NCBI GenBank assembly: GCA_020634615.1
Contig: JACKBI010000011.1
Span: forward strand, 62,001-126,000
Source of the DNA: Anaerolineales bacterium
GTDB lineage: Bacteria; Chloroflexota; Anaerolineae; JAAEKA01
Reading direction: 5' to 3'
Length of the DNA: 64,000 bases
Made by a program: the position numbers and the translations under genes. The notes under the pieces were generated by a model. The model searched no databases and was not told where the DNA came from. It saw only the letters and a list, made by a program, of their open reading frames with translations. Position 1 is the stretch's first letter, and each line of letters starts with the position of its first letter. Positions 1 to 8,313 of this stretch are shown here, in pieces.

Positions 1-1083
1 ATGACGCACGTCAAGCTGTTCATCCCCGGTCCCAGCGAGGTCCGCGACGACATTCTGCAAGCCCAGACAGCGCCGATGATGGGCCATCGCAGCGCCGAAT
101 GTGACGCGCTGGTCGGCAGCGTGGAAGGCAAGCTCAAGCAGCTTTTCATGACCGGCAACCGTGTGTTCATCCTGGCGTCCAGCGGTTCCGGCCTGCAGGA
201 AGCGGCCATCCGCAACGGCGTGCGCGCCGACCGGCCGGTGATCAACTTCATCAACGGCGCGTTCGCGCAGCGCTGGCACGAGGTGACGCTGGGCTGTGGC
301 AAGCAGGCGCTGCGGGTCGACGTCCCCTGGGGCGAGCCGGTGCTGCCTGAGACGGTGGACGCAGCTCTGGCCGCGCTGGATGGACGCTGCGACGCGATCA
401 CCGTGGTGCACAACGAGACCAGCACCGGCGTACGCAGCCCGGTCGGTGAGATCGCCGCGCTGGTACGTTCGAAGTATCCAGATACGCTGGTGTTTGTTGA
501 CGCGGTCAGCAGCCTGGCGGGCGACTGGATACCGGTGGACGAGTGGCAACTCGACATCTGCCTCACGTCGTCGCAAAAGGCGCTGGCGCTGCCGCCCGGT
601 CTGGCGTTCGCCGCGGTCAGCGACAGGACGCTGGCGCGGGCGAAGGATGTGACCGGGCGCGGCTGGTATTTCGACTTCCTGGTGCTGGAAAAGTACCTGG
701 TCAAGAACACCACGCCGGCCACACCGGCCATCAGCCTGCTGCGCGCCGCCGACCGTCAACTCGACCACATCCTGGCCGAAGGGCTGGACGCGCGGGTAGC
801 GCGTCACCGCCGCCTGGCCGGGATGACGCAGACCTGGGCGCTGGAACGCGGGTTTGGCCTGCTGGCCGCCGAAGACTTCCGCTCGCTGACCGTGACCTGC
901 GTTGAGAACAGCCGCGGCATCGACTTCGCCGGTCTCAACCGCCACCTCAAGCAGCGCGGCATGACCATCTCCAACGGGTACGGTGACCTGAAAGGTAAGA
1001 CCTTCCGCATCGCCCACATGGGCGACGTGACGGACGCTGACATGGCAGAGTTGTTGGCGGTCATGGATGAGTTTCTGGCATAG
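1..1083 (+). CDS. Class V pyridoxal-phosphate aminotransferase (alanine/serine-glyoxylate type)
   Basis: A 360-residue fold-type I PLP enzyme of the serine-pyruvate/alanine-glyoxylate aminotransferase group. These move an amino group from alanine or serine to glyoxylate or a similar oxo acid in the cytosol. The N-terminus reads LFIPGPSEV and MMGHRS, the usual opening of the family. VVHNETSTG and FVDAVSSLAGD line the cofactor pocket, and the PLP lysine is in SSQKALALPPG near residue 194. Length is normal and the protein looks complete, although its ATG is the first base of the window, so a further upstream start cannot be excluded. The next gene is 328 bases on, with its own promoter. The substrate cannot be told from the sequence; ureidoglycine or phosphonate transaminases of the same class are possible. 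Confidence 0.88.
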   Translation: MTHVKLFIPGPSEVRDDILQAQTAPMMGHRSAECDALVGSVEGKLKQLFMTGNRVFILASSGSGLQEAAIRNGVRADRPVINFINGAFAQRWHEVTLGCGKQALRVDVPWGEPVLPETVDAALAALDGRCDAITVVHNETSTGVRSPVGEIAALVRSKYPDTLVFVDAVSSLAGDWIPVDEWQLDICLTSSQKALALPPGLAFAAVSDRTLARAKDVTGRGWYFDFLVLEKYLVKNTTPATPAISLLRAADRQLDHILAEGLDARVARHRRLAGMTQTWALERGFGLLAAEDFRSLTVTCVENSRGIDFAGLNRHLKQRGMTISNGYGDLKGKTFRIAHMGDVTDADMAELLAVMDEFLA

Positions 1084-1170
1084 CACTATCAATTGAAGTG
1101 TCATGCAAGGGCGACGGGACCACTTCCGTCGCCCTTTGTCGTTTCATCGTTTGAGCTGGTCGTGGGGTTG

Positions 1171-1255
1171 ACTTCGGAAGTCGCCGATTACTTGCCACGA
1201 CCGATCTCTTACTGTTCTGATTCTCTCTGGTACTCGGTTCGGCGACTTCCGAAGT
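1171..1255. repeat. Inverted-repeat element, ACTTCCGAAGT arms
   Basis: Two 15-base arms (1171-1185 and 1241-1255) are exact inverted copies, each containing the palindrome ACTTCGGAAGT, with 55 bases between them. The 85-bp element lies between the aminotransferase and the MFS promoter. The same arm core recurs at 41512-41596 and 42873-42962. Confidence 0.8.
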
Positions 1256-1311
1256 TCCTGATCCGTCGGCGTTGCAGCAAGCCTTTTAGACAGCCACATT
1301 CTCCAACCAGC

Positions 1312-1339
1312 TTGCACCACGGCAGATTCGCGCTATACT
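1312..1339 (+). promoter_or_regulatory. Sigma-70-type promoter for the MFS gene
   Basis: TTGCAC (1312-1317), a 16-base spacer and TATACT (1334-1339). It lies about 70 bases upstream of the chosen ATG of the MFS transporter and supports that start over the longer open frame. Confidence 0.5.
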
Positions 1340-1410
1340 CAGTGCTGGTTGCCGGACACTCGCTCACGGCGCACCGTTCACCGACACCGACTCATCGCTC
1401 ACCCTCCCTC

Positions 1411-2634
1411 ATGGCACTCCCTACCAGACAACAGATCGTCGAAAAGCCCGTCCGCATCGTGCGGATGATCGTGGCCGCGATGCTTATGCGCCTGACGGTC
1501 GATACCTCGGCGCGCATGTTCTACCCGTTCCTGCCGGAGATCAGCCGCGGGCTGGGCATTTCGCTGGCGCAGGGCGGGCTGCTGATGTCGCTGCGCTCGT
1601 CGATGATCTTCCTCAGCCCGCTCTTTGGCGCGTATACCGACCGGCGCGGCGCGCGCAACCTGCTGGCGGTGGCGCTGCTGGTGCAGGCCGGTGGGCTGGT
1701 CTGGCTCAGCACGGCCAGTGGTTTCGCAACCGCCGTACCGCCGATGATGATGCTGGGCCTCGCGTCGGCGGCGTTTATCCCTAACATGCAGGCCGCCATC
1801 AGCGAGCAGGTGCCGTTCGACCGTCGCGGCCGCGTGCTGGGCATCATCGAGTTCAGTTGGGCGATTACCGGACTGATCATCCTGCCCATCGTCGGCGTCG
1901 TGATGACGGTGCAAGGCTGGCAGGCGCCGCTGCGGGTCGTGGCCATATGCAGTCTGGCAGCTGCGCCGCTGGCCTTCTTGCTTCCCAGCCAGCGGCGGCC
2001 CCTGGCGCTGTTGCAGACAGGGATGCGCCGTTCCGCTGCCATCGTACTGCGCACCACCAGTGCTCGCGGTGGGATCATCGTCAACGGTCTGATGTTCGTG
2101 GCCGCGGAGACTTTCTTCGTTACCTACGGCGCGTGGATGGAGCAGTCCTTCGGAATGCGGCCCGACCAGGTAGGCAGGATCGCGGCGACGCTGGGAGTCG
2201 CCGAGCTGATCGCCTCAACCACCAGCAGCCTGTTCATCGACCGGATCGGCAAGCGCCGCGGCGTAGGGATCGGTCTGGTGGGTATGGCGGTCTTCATGGC
2301 GCTGCTGCCGCTGGCCGGATCGATTTTGCCGCTGGCCGTGGCGGCAATGTTCCTCTTCACTATCGCCTTTGAGTTTTCCATCGTCTCCAACATCGGGCTG
2401 ATGTCGGAGCAGGTGCCGTCCATGCGCGGCACGGTGCTGTCGCTATCGGCCATGGCCGCCGGGCTTGTGCGCGCCGGCAGCGCGACGGCTGGCGCTGCGC
2501 TGTTCGAGTGGCGGGGCATTACCGCAGCGGCCGCGTTCGGCGTGGCAGGTGCTGCGCTGGCAGCCTTTGTGCTGTTCCGCTGGGTCAATGAGCGCGGCGA
2601 CATGCCGCCGGTTGTGGAGGAAGCCCATGTCTGA
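1411..2634 (+). CDS. Major facilitator superfamily transporter
   Basis: A 407-residue multi-pass inner-membrane transporter with about 12 hydrophobic segments. The MFS loop 2-3 signature appears as FGAYTDRRGARN near residue 75, with a second related loop, IDRIGKRRG, at the start of the C-terminal half. The frame is open for another 318 bases upstream, but that stretch is arginine- and histidine-rich, non-membrane, and covers an inverted-repeat element and a promoter. The ATG at MALPTRQQ is therefore preferred. The stop overlaps the next start by 8 bases, so this gene and the URO-D-like gene are probably cotranscribed and translationally coupled. The substrate is unknown; URO-D-like partners suggest a small methylated compound, but this is only inference. 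Confidence 0.82.
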   Translation: MALPTRQQIVEKPVRIVRMIVAAMLMRLTVDTSARMFYPFLPEISRGLGISLAQGGLLMSLRSSMIFLSPLFGAYTDRRGARNLLAVALLVQAGGLVWLSTASGFATAVPPMMMLGLASAAFIPNMQAAISEQVPFDRRGRVLGIIEFSWAITGLIILPIVGVVMTVQGWQAPLRVVAICSLAAAPLAFLLPSQRRPLALLQTGMRRSAAIVLRTTSARGGIIVNGLMFVAAETFFVTYGAWMEQSFGMRPDQVGRIAATLGVAELIASTTSSLFIDRIGKRRGVGIGLVGMAVFMALLPLAGSILPLAVAAMFLFTIAFEFSIVSNIGLMSEQVPSMRGTVLSLSAMAAGLVRAGSATAGAALFEWRGITAAAAFGVAGAALAAFVLFRWVNERGDMPPVVEEAHV

Positions 2635-3538
2635 TGCGAACGTGTTGCGCACGCCGCGGGACAACGTACGTTTGGCGCTGGCGGGCAAGTGGCCGGGGCG
2701 CACCTTGCGCGGCGAGCTCGTTATCGACGACGGTTTCGTGCGCGATATGGTGGGTATCGCGGGCGAGGCAGTGCCGTGGTCGGCCCGCCAGGCCGTGTTG
2801 CGCCGGTTGCGTCACGATCTGGTGGTAGTGCAGTTCTCGGCCGGTTGGGGCAGCCCGGAGCAGCCTGACGCCGAAGAGGCGCTCTTTCTGTTGCGGCAAT
2901 GGCGGGATGAGAGCGACCTGTTCGTCTTCGCGCTGATGGACGGGCCTTTCAGCGCGGCGGCCAAGGCGTGGGGCTGGGAGAGGGCGCTGACCCGCCTCAG
3001 TGCGCCCGGCCGCACCGAGCTGGAAATCATGGCCGAGGCGACGGTGGAACTGGCGGAGCAGGCGCGCTCTCTGGCGGCCCGCGGCGCAGATGGTATCCTC
3101 ATCGGCGATGACATCGCCTACCGCCGCAGCGTTTACATCAATCCTGCCAGCCTGCGCAAGAGCTATTTCCCCTTTTTGACGCTGTTGGTGGAGAGCGTGC
3201 ACGAAATCGGCCTGCCGGCCGTCTTTCACTCCGACGGCAACTTGTGGGAAGTGTTGGACGATCTGCTGGTGGCGGGCATCGATGGTCTGCAGGGGATGGA
3301 GCCGGGCGCGGGCATGAGTCTGGCCGGCGTGCGTGACAAAACGGGGCCGGACCTCTGTCTGTGGGGCAACGTGGATGTGGGCTGGCTGGCCCAGCCGCGG
3401 CCGGCCGATGAGATCGCCGGCCACGTGGCTCAGTTGCTGAAGCCGCTGGCTGGCACGCCGGTCATCCTGGGCACCAGCGGTGGGTTGATGGCGGGGTTGC
3501 CAGGAGCGGCAGTGGAGGCTATGTATCGCGCCGGATAG
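2627..3538 (+). CDS. URO-D superfamily protein (MtaA/UroD-like)
   Basis: A 303-residue TIM-barrel protein of the uroporphyrinogen decarboxylase/cobamide methyltransferase superfamily. The conserved late-barrel segment reads FHSDGNLWEVLDDLL, followed by GIDGLQGMEPGAGM and LCLWGNVDV, the layout shared by methyltransferases such as MtaA. In place of the zinc-binding His-x-Cys of MtaA/MtbA it has His-x-Asp, and the distal Cys region reads GTSGGLM. It is probably neither heme-pathway HemE nor a canonical corrinoid methyltransferase. The ATG has GGAGG seven bases upstream and overlaps the MFS stop, so the pair forms an operon. The longer upstream frame overlaps the MFS coding region and is rejected. 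The actual reaction is unknown. Confidence 0.78.
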   Translation: MSDANVLRTPRDNVRLALAGKWPGRTLRGELVIDDGFVRDMVGIAGEAVPWSARQAVLRRLRHDLVVVQFSAGWGSPEQPDAEEALFLLRQWRDESDLFVFALMDGPFSAAAKAWGWERALTRLSAPGRTELEIMAEATVELAEQARSLAARGADGILIGDDIAYRRSVYINPASLRKSYFPFLTLLVESVHEIGLPAVFHSDGNLWEVLDDLLVAGIDGLQGMEPGAGMSLAGVRDKTGPDLCLWGNVDVGWLAQPRPADEIAGHVAQLLKPLAGTPVILGTSGGLMAGLPGAAVEAMYRAG

Positions 3539-3539
3539 T

Positions 3540-3908
3540 CTATTCTTCCGGCAGTACGAACGGGAGCAAACCCAGGCTTATTGCGATGGCGCGATCCACC
3601 TTGCGCATCGTAGCGGCCCCCAGCTGACCGGCTCGCTGCCTGAGACGGGTTTGGTCGACTGAATACATGTGCCCAAGGTGCACAGCGGACGGCTTGGGCA
3701 ACCCACTTTCGCCGGGCTCAACAAGAATTCCAACGGGCAGCCGGGCCACCCGCAGGTTACTGGTGATGGCTGCCACGATGGTCAGTGCACTGGCCTGGTT
3801 GCCAACATCGTTCTGGATCACCAGGGCTGGGTGTGGTTCGCGCATTTCAGCGCCGGTTGCCGGGCTGAAATCGAGCCAGTAGATCTCGCCCCGCTGTGGC
3901 ATTGTCAT
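3540..3908 (-). CDS. mazF: MazF/PemK-family mRNA interferase toxin
   Basis: A 122-residue type II toxin of the MazF/PemK family, which cleaves mRNA at short specific sequences. It opens with PQRGEIYWLDFSPATGAE, matching the family's RGDIYWV.. strand, followed by HPALVIQND and the conserved TIVAAITSN strand; SVDQTRL is close to the usual DQ(I/L)RT(I/L) motif. The start codon overlaps the antitoxin stop (ATGA), so the two are translationally coupled in antitoxin-toxin order. It ends two bases past the convergent URO-D-like gene, leaving almost no intergenic space. RNA target specificity cannot be predicted from the sequence. Confidence 0.9.
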   Translation of the reverse strand: MTMPQRGEIYWLDFSPATGAEMREPHPALVIQNDVGNQASALTIVAAITSNLRVARLPVGILVEPGESGLPKPSAVHLGHMYSVDQTRLRQRAGQLGAATMRKVDRAIAISLGLLPFVLPEE

Positions 3909-4168
3909 CGTTCGATATCCTGCACCCGATACGGGGGCAAGCTCTCGGCGATCAGGGGTCGATAGCTATCGGCCAACAATAGGTCTTCAGCCTCGATCTC
4001 AGCGTACAGGGCTGAAGCGCGGGCCACCGTCGCTTGAGTTCTCTCCAGTTCCAGATAGGCACTTGTAGCTTTGCGGATTAGTTCGCTGCGAGGCATTTGT
4101 TGTTCACCGGCCACCCGGTCGATTTCGCTCAACAGAGCATCGGGCATACTGATTGCGATCTTGGCCAC
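3905..4168 (-). CDS. Ribbon-helix-helix antitoxin (MazE-like partner)
   Basis: An 87-residue antitoxin. The N-terminal KIAISMPDALLSEIDRVA and PRSELIRKATSAYL form a ribbon-helix-helix (CopG/MetJ) DNA-binding domain. The acidic C-terminal part (AEIEAEDLLLADSYRP) is the likely toxin-neutralising tail. A GTG start is chosen because AGGAG lies seven bases upstream and the RHH begins directly after it; the longer frame adds 42 cysteine-rich, unconvincing residues and runs across the promoter. The ribbon-helix-helix fold, rather than the AbrB-type fold of classical MazE, is common for MazF partners in many bacteria. It probably represses its own operon through the palindrome at 4191-4210. Confidence 0.85.
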   Translation of the reverse strand: MAKIAISMPDALLSEIDRVAGEQQMPRSELIRKATSAYLELERTQATVARASALYAEIEAEDLLLADSYRPLIAESLPPYRVQDIER

Positions 4169-4190
4169 GGTATTACTCCTTATTCGATTC

Positions 4191-4253
4191 GGTAGGAATG
4201 TATTCGTACCATCTGAGCAAGAATAGCATACCGCAATGCATGTCCGATGACAA
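4191..4253 (-). promoter_or_regulatory. Promoter and palindromic operator of the toxin-antitoxin operon
   Basis: On the minus strand, TTGTCA (4248-4253), a 17-base spacer and TATGCT (4225-4230). Between the -10 and the GTG start lies a 20-base interrupted palindrome (4191-4210: GGTA.GAAT..ATTC.TACC), the expected kind of target for a ribbon-helix-helix autorepressor. Operator function is inferred. Confidence 0.55.
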
Positions 4254-4341
4254 ATCCAGGCACACCTAACGTGGCCCATGTTCCGTGATTGCATCGGTGT
4301 CGGTCGTCCGATGATTTTTGCTGAGAGAATGGGGGTTATGT

Positions 4342-4347
4342 TATAAT
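4342..4347 (+). promoter_or_regulatory. -10 element of tRNA-Val promoter
   Basis: A perfect TATAAT sits 12 bases before the mature tRNA 5' end. A weak TTGCTG 18 bases upstream (4318-4323) may act as the -35. Confidence 0.55.
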
Positions 4348-4359
4348 CGCGTTTGTTGG

Positions 4360-4433
4360 GGGCGGTTAGCTCAGCTGGTTAGAGCGCCACGTTGACATCG
4401 TGGAGGCCACAAGTTCGAGTCTTGTACCGCCCA
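4360..4433 (+). tRNA. tRNA-Val (anticodon GAC)
   Basis: The full cloverleaf can be drawn. Acceptor GGGCGGT (4360-4366) pairs with ACCGCCC (4426-4432). The D stem is GCTC/GAGC, the anticodon stem CCACG/CGTGG closes loop TTGACAT with anticodon GAC at 4394-4396, and T stem ACAAG/CTTGT closes loop TTCGAGT. The discriminator is A4433. The genome gives only CC after it before TTT, so the 3' CCA must be completed by nucleotidyltransferase. A strong hairpin terminator follows within 15 bases. Confidence 0.96.
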
Positions 4434-4446
4434 CCTTTCTTTGCAC

Positions 4447-4480
4447 AAAGCCCCTTACCTGGTTACCAGGAAGGGGCTTT
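4447..4480 (+). terminator. Intrinsic terminator after tRNA-Val
   Basis: The arm AAAGCCCCTT..CCTGG pairs with CCAGG AAGGGGCTTT around a four-base loop. It ends the tRNA transcript and also lies downstream of the convergent minus-strand sugar-transporter operon. Confidence 0.75.
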
Positions 4481-4525
4481 GCGTTAAGGAGGAGACCGCC
4501 AGACGAAGAGACTGCCGGGATGAAA

Positions 4526-5584
4526 TCAACTGGTTGGCGTGTCGGGGACGACCGCGCCATCCGACGTCGTTGCAACTGCGTCGGATCGCTTTCGGGTGGG
4601 CCGGATGCCGGCTTGTCGTCTCTGCCAAGACGTGAACGTGCTTTGAACCAGGATGAAGACTAGCGTCAACAGACCGATGACGATGCGCGTCCACCAGGAG
4701 CTAAGCTCGCCGTTGAAGATGATCAGCACCTGGATCAGGCCGTTGACCAGCACGCCGAACATGGTGCCGAAGACGTAGCCGACGCCGCCGGTTAGCAGCG
4801 TGCCACCGATGATCACCGCGGCGATGGCTTCCATTTCGAGGCCGTTGGCGTACAGGCCATGACCCGACAGCAGGTTGTTGCTGAAGACGAGGCCAGCCAA
4901 AGCTGAACAGAAGCCGCCCAGCGTGTACACCATCACCTTGGTGCGACCGACGTTCAGTCCCATCAGGCGCGCCGACTGTTCATTGCCGCCCATAGCGTAG
5001 ACGGTCCGTCCAAAGCGCGTCAGGTGCGCCAGGTACATGAATACCGCCAGCACGACAAACGCCACGATGACATGGACCGAAACGAACGCTTTGCCGATCA
5101 GGTGGATGCGGGCCAGCGACAGCGAGCGATAAATCGGGTCGGTGATGGTAATGGCGTCCAGGCTGACGAAGAACGCCATTCCTCTGGCAAAAAACATGCC
5201 TGCCAGCGTCACGATAAAGGGCTGGACCTTGAAATAGTGGATAATGCCGCCCATCAACGCGCCAAAGGCGGCGCCCATGAGCAGCATCAGAGGCATCACA
5301 ACCAGAGAACTGAGCCCGACGTTCTCCATCAAATCCGCTGCGACCACACTCGTCAGCGCGATCACCGCGCCGACGGAAAGGTCGATGCCGCCTGAGATAA
5401 TCACCAGGGTCAGACCGGTGGCTGCAATCAGCAGGAAGGCGTTGTCGATGAACAGGTTGAAGAACGTCTGCGGTCGCGCCATGCCGGGATACTTGATCGC
5501 ACCCAGGATATAGCCGATGGTAAACAGGCCAACAGTGGCCAGCAAAGGCACAAACTTGCGATCGATCTTGAACGACCGGTTCAT
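4526..5584 (-). CDS. yjfF: Sugar ABC transporter permease (YjfF/RbsC family)
   Basis: A 352-residue inner-membrane permease of the ribose/galactofuranose importer family with 8-10 hydrophobic segments. GGIDLSVGAVIAL near residue 65 is the family hallmark, and ARLMGLNVGRTK lies in the cytoplasmic loop that contacts the ATPase. It is the last gene of the importer operon and overlaps the upstream permease by four bases. Order and similarity match E. coli ytfQ-ytfR-ytfT-yjfF, which imports galactofuranose; the substrate here is inferred only from that likeness. About 30 residues of hydrophilic tail (TRKRSDAVATTSD) follow the last membrane segment and are probably lineage-specific. Confidence 0.85.
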   Translation of the reverse strand: MNRSFKIDRKFVPLLATVGLFTIGYILGAIKYPGMARPQTFFNLFIDNAFLLIAATGLTLVIISGGIDLSVGAVIALTSVVAADLMENVGLSSLVVMPLMLLMGAAFGALMGGIIHYFKVQPFIVTLAGMFFARGMAFFVSLDAITITDPIYRSLSLARIHLIGKAFVSVHVIVAFVVLAVFMYLAHLTRFGRTVYAMGGNEQSARLMGLNVGRTKVMVYTLGGFCSALAGLVFSNNLLSGHGLYANGLEMEAIAAVIIGGTLLTGGVGYVFGTMFGVLVNGLIQVLIIFNGELSSWWTRIVIGLLTLVFILVQSTFTSWQRRQAGIRPTRKRSDAVATTSDGAVVPDTPTS

Positions 5585-6648
5585 GATTGCACCTCTTTCC
5601 GGGCAAACAGCCGGTTGATTACTGTGCGGAACTGCTCTGAGTAGAGCAGGATCACCACCATTACCACCACGGCTTTCACTGCCTGGGCTGCCATGGCCGG
5701 CACGCCGATGGCGTACATGGTCGTGGTCATGCTTTGGATCACCAGCGCGCCGATGATGCTGGCCAACAGCGAGAAACGTCCGCCTGTCATCAATGTGCCG
5801 CCGATGACAACGGCCAGGATGGCATCGAGCTCAAAGCCCAGGCCGGCATTGTTGGCGTCGGCGCTCTTGATGTTCGAACTGACGATCAAACCGGCGATGC
5901 CAGCACAGATGCCGGAGAAGGTGTAGACTAGCAGCTTGATGTTCTTCTCGTCGATGCCGCTGTAGAAACTCGATTTGACGTTGATGCCGATCGATTCGAC
6001 GAACATGCCGATGGCGGTTTTTCTGGTGAGCAGCCAGGCGAACAGACCGACCGCCGCGACGATGAACAGGGTGAACGGCACACCGGCCAGGTATCCGTTG
6101 CCGACGAAGAAGTATGGCGTGTAATAGACGGTGATGATCTGGCCGCCGGTAATGAGCTGGGCAATGCCGCGGCCGGCTACCATCAGCACCAGAGTTGCCA
6201 CCATCGGTTCGATCCGGCCGCGCGACACGAGCATGCCGTTCCACAAGCCGCACAGCGCCGCCGCGACCAACGCCGCCAGGATCACCACCGGCAGCGGCGT
6301 CGCAGTGACGTTCTCAACCAGCTTGTCGCTGGCGATCAACGTATTCCCCAGGGCCGGGTTGATCAGCACCGTTGCCACCGCCGCGGAGATGGCGACCACC
6401 GCTCCCACCGAAAGATCGACGCCGGCGGTCGCAATCACCATGGTCATGCCGATCGCCAGCACCATCAGCGGCGCGCCGCGGTTGATGATGTCGATCAGCG
6501 AGCCAAACAAGTGACCGTCTTTGATCTCCAGCTTGAAGAAGTTCGGCGTGAAGAATGCGTTGAAAAGCATGATCAGGCCCAGCGCCACCAGCGGCCAGAA
6601 GACCTGGCTAGTGGTGAAACGTCGCCACAATGAATTCGATTGAGCCAT
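5581..6648 (-). CDS. ytfT: Sugar ABC transporter permease (YtfT/RbsC family)
   Basis: A 355-residue permease paralogous to the next gene. The signature TAGVDLSVGAVVAISAAVA lies near residue 75, with GGTLMTGGRFS in the C-terminal loop that contacts the ATPase. It probably forms the heterodimeric membrane channel with the YjfF-like permease, as in the E. coli YtfT/YjfF pair. It follows the ATPase gene with two bases between stop and start and overlaps yjfF by four bases, so the three are translationally coupled. The N-terminal half carries an extra segment (NPALGNTLIASDKL) between membrane spans. Confidence 0.85.
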   Translation of the reverse strand: MAQSNSLWRRFTTSQVFWPLVALGLIMLFNAFFTPNFFKLEIKDGHLFGSLIDIINRGAPLMVLAIGMTMVIATAGVDLSVGAVVAISAAVATVLINPALGNTLIASDKLVENVTATPLPVVILAALVAAALCGLWNGMLVSRGRIEPMVATLVLMVAGRGIAQLITGGQIITVYYTPYFFVGNGYLAGVPFTLFIVAAVGLFAWLLTRKTAIGMFVESIGINVKSSFYSGIDEKNIKLLVYTFSGICAGIAGLIVSSNIKSADANNAGLGFELDAILAVVIGGTLMTGGRFSLLASIIGALVIQSMTTTMYAIGVPAMAAQAVKAVVVMVVILLYSEQFRTVINRLFARKEVQS

Positions 6649-6650
6649 GG

Positions 6651-8168
6651 TTAGCTCCCTGCAATCGTCTGCATGATGAGGGTTTCGTTCATCTCGTCGC
6701 CCGCGAGCTCGGTGATCTTCTCCTGATCGCGCAGCACGACGACCCTGTCGCTACAGCGCAACACCTCGTCCAACTCGGAGGAAATGAAGATGCAGGCTTT
6801 GCCCTCTTCGGCCAGGGCGACCACGAGCTTTTGGATCTCGGCTTTGGCGCCGACGTCGATACCGCGCGTCGGTTCGTCCAGGATCAAGAGCTGTGGATTG
6901 GTTGCCAGCCAGCGCGCCAGAATCACCTTCTGCTGGTTGCCGCCGCTCAGGTTCTTGACAGGCTGCTCGGGCGAGGGAGTCACAATGTTGAGCAACTTGA
7001 TGTACTTGTCGGCGATCTCGGTCTGCTTTGCGCTGCTGAGAAAACGGAACCAGCCGCGGCTGGCTTGCATCGCCAGGACGATGTTCTCGCGCACCGACAG
7101 GTCTTCGACGATGCCGGCGGCTTTGCGGTCCTCAGGACTCAGCGCCACGCCGCGCGCGATGGACGCCAGCGGCGAGTACTTCCTGACGACCGCACCGTCG
7201 TAGGTCAATGTGCCGTGGTCGGGTTTGTCTATCCCGAAAAGGAGACTGGCGATTTCTGTACGCCCCGATCCCAGCAGGCCGGCCAGTCCGACCACTTCGC
7301 CCGCGTAAAGATCCAGGTCAAACGGTTCAATCGCTCCGGTGCTGCCTAGTTCTCTGGCCTGCATCAATGGTTCAGATGAAAAGCTCTGCGCCCGTCGCGT
7401 TCTGGACTTGGAGACATTTTCCAGTTCCACGAGGTTGCGCCCCAGCATATTGGAAATCAACTCCAGATGTGTCAGCGCGGCTGTGTCGTACACCCCGACC
7501 AGCTTGCCGTTGCGCAGCACGGTGATGCGATCGGCGATCTCGTAGACCTGATCGATGAAGTGGGTGATGAAGATGACCGCCGTTCCCTGGCTCTTGAGTT
7601 TGCGCATCACCCCGAACAGTTGGCTGGTCTCATAAGCGTCGAGGCTGGAGGTCGGCTCGTCCAGGATCAGTATCTTGGCCGAGGCGATTTCCAGCGCACG
7701 AGCAATGGCTGCCATCTGCTGGATTGCGACCGAGTACGACCCAAGCGTTCGCGTCACGTCGATGTCTACATCGAGCCGCAGCAAGATCTCGCGCGCCTCG
7801 GCGTTCATGCGTTTCCAGTCGATGCGGCCGGCCCGGCGCGGCTCGCGGCCGATCAGGATGTTTTCGGCCACGGTCAGATTCGGGCACAGGTTGATCTCCT
7901 GATAGACGGTGCTGATGCCGAGATCCTGAGCATGTTGCGGTGACTTGACCTGGACTTCTTTGCCATCCAGGTTGATGACTCCCGTGTCCGGAGCTTCAAC
8001 GCCGGTCAGCACCTTGATGAGGGTTGACTTGCCTGCGCCGTTTTCGCCCATCAGGGCATGAATCTCTCCCCGTCTGAGGTTGAAGTCAACATCTTGCAGA
8101 GCCTGCACACCGGGGAACGCTCTGGAGATTCCAGTCATCGTCAGAATGACTTGATCGGATTCAGCCAT
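6651..8168 (-). CDS. ytfR: Sugar ABC transporter ATPase with tandem nucleotide-binding domains (YtfR/RbsA family)
   Basis: A 505-residue protein with two fused ATPase domains. The first has Walker A GENGAGKST near residue 41 and Walker B ILILDEPTSSLD. The second has a degenerate Walker A, GLLGSGRTE near 294, the signature LSGGNQQKV and Walker B LLILDEPTRGID. This asymmetric tandem layout is typical of RbsA/XylG/YtfR, where one site is catalytically weaker. It energises import through the two downstream permeases at the inner membrane. A strong hairpin separates it from the binding-protein gene and probably lowers ATPase and permease expression relative to the binding protein. Confidence 0.93.
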   Translation of the reverse strand: MAESDQVILTMTGISRAFPGVQALQDVDFNLRRGEIHALMGENGAGKSTLIKVLTGVEAPDTGVINLDGKEVQVKSPQHAQDLGISTVYQEINLCPNLTVAENILIGREPRRAGRIDWKRMNAEAREILLRLDVDIDVTRTLGSYSVAIQQMAAIARALEIASAKILILDEPTSSLDAYETSQLFGVMRKLKSQGTAVIFITHFIDQVYEIADRITVLRNGKLVGVYDTAALTHLELISNMLGRNLVELENVSKSRTRRAQSFSSEPLMQARELGSTGAIEPFDLDLYAGEVVGLAGLLGSGRTEIASLLFGIDKPDHGTLTYDGAVVRKYSPLASIARGVALSPEDRKAAGIVEDLSVRENIVLAMQASRGWFRFLSSAKQTEIADKYIKLLNIVTPSPEQPVKNLSGGNQQKVILARWLATNPQLLILDEPTRGIDVGAKAEIQKLVVALAEEGKACIFISSELDEVLRCSDRVVVLRDQEKITELAGDEMNETLIMQTIAGS

Positions 8169-8218
8169 GACCTCGCATCACCTTTCAGAACATCGACCGC
8201 TGCAGAAGGGGTATCAAG

Positions 8219-8259
8219 ACAAGAAGCGGTGCAACGTGAGCCACTGCACCGCTTCTTGT
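8219..8259 (-). terminator. Intercistronic hairpin (attenuator) between ytfQ-like and ytfR-like genes
   Basis: A perfect 15-base stem (8219-8233 with 8245-8259) around an 11-base loop lies just after the binding-protein stop. Such hairpins after periplasmic binding-protein genes protect the upstream mRNA and partly terminate transcription, giving excess binding protein. Confidence 0.7.
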
Positions 8260-8313
8260 TCTTCATGTCACGTCTTGTTCAGGGAACAGCCAGTCAGAAG
8301 CAGCCTTGGGAGC

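Noticed and set aside
1093..1410. N-terminal extension of the MFS transporter
   Set aside because: The stretch encodes no membrane segment, contains an inverted-repeat element and the promoter, and a good ATG lies just before the first membrane span.
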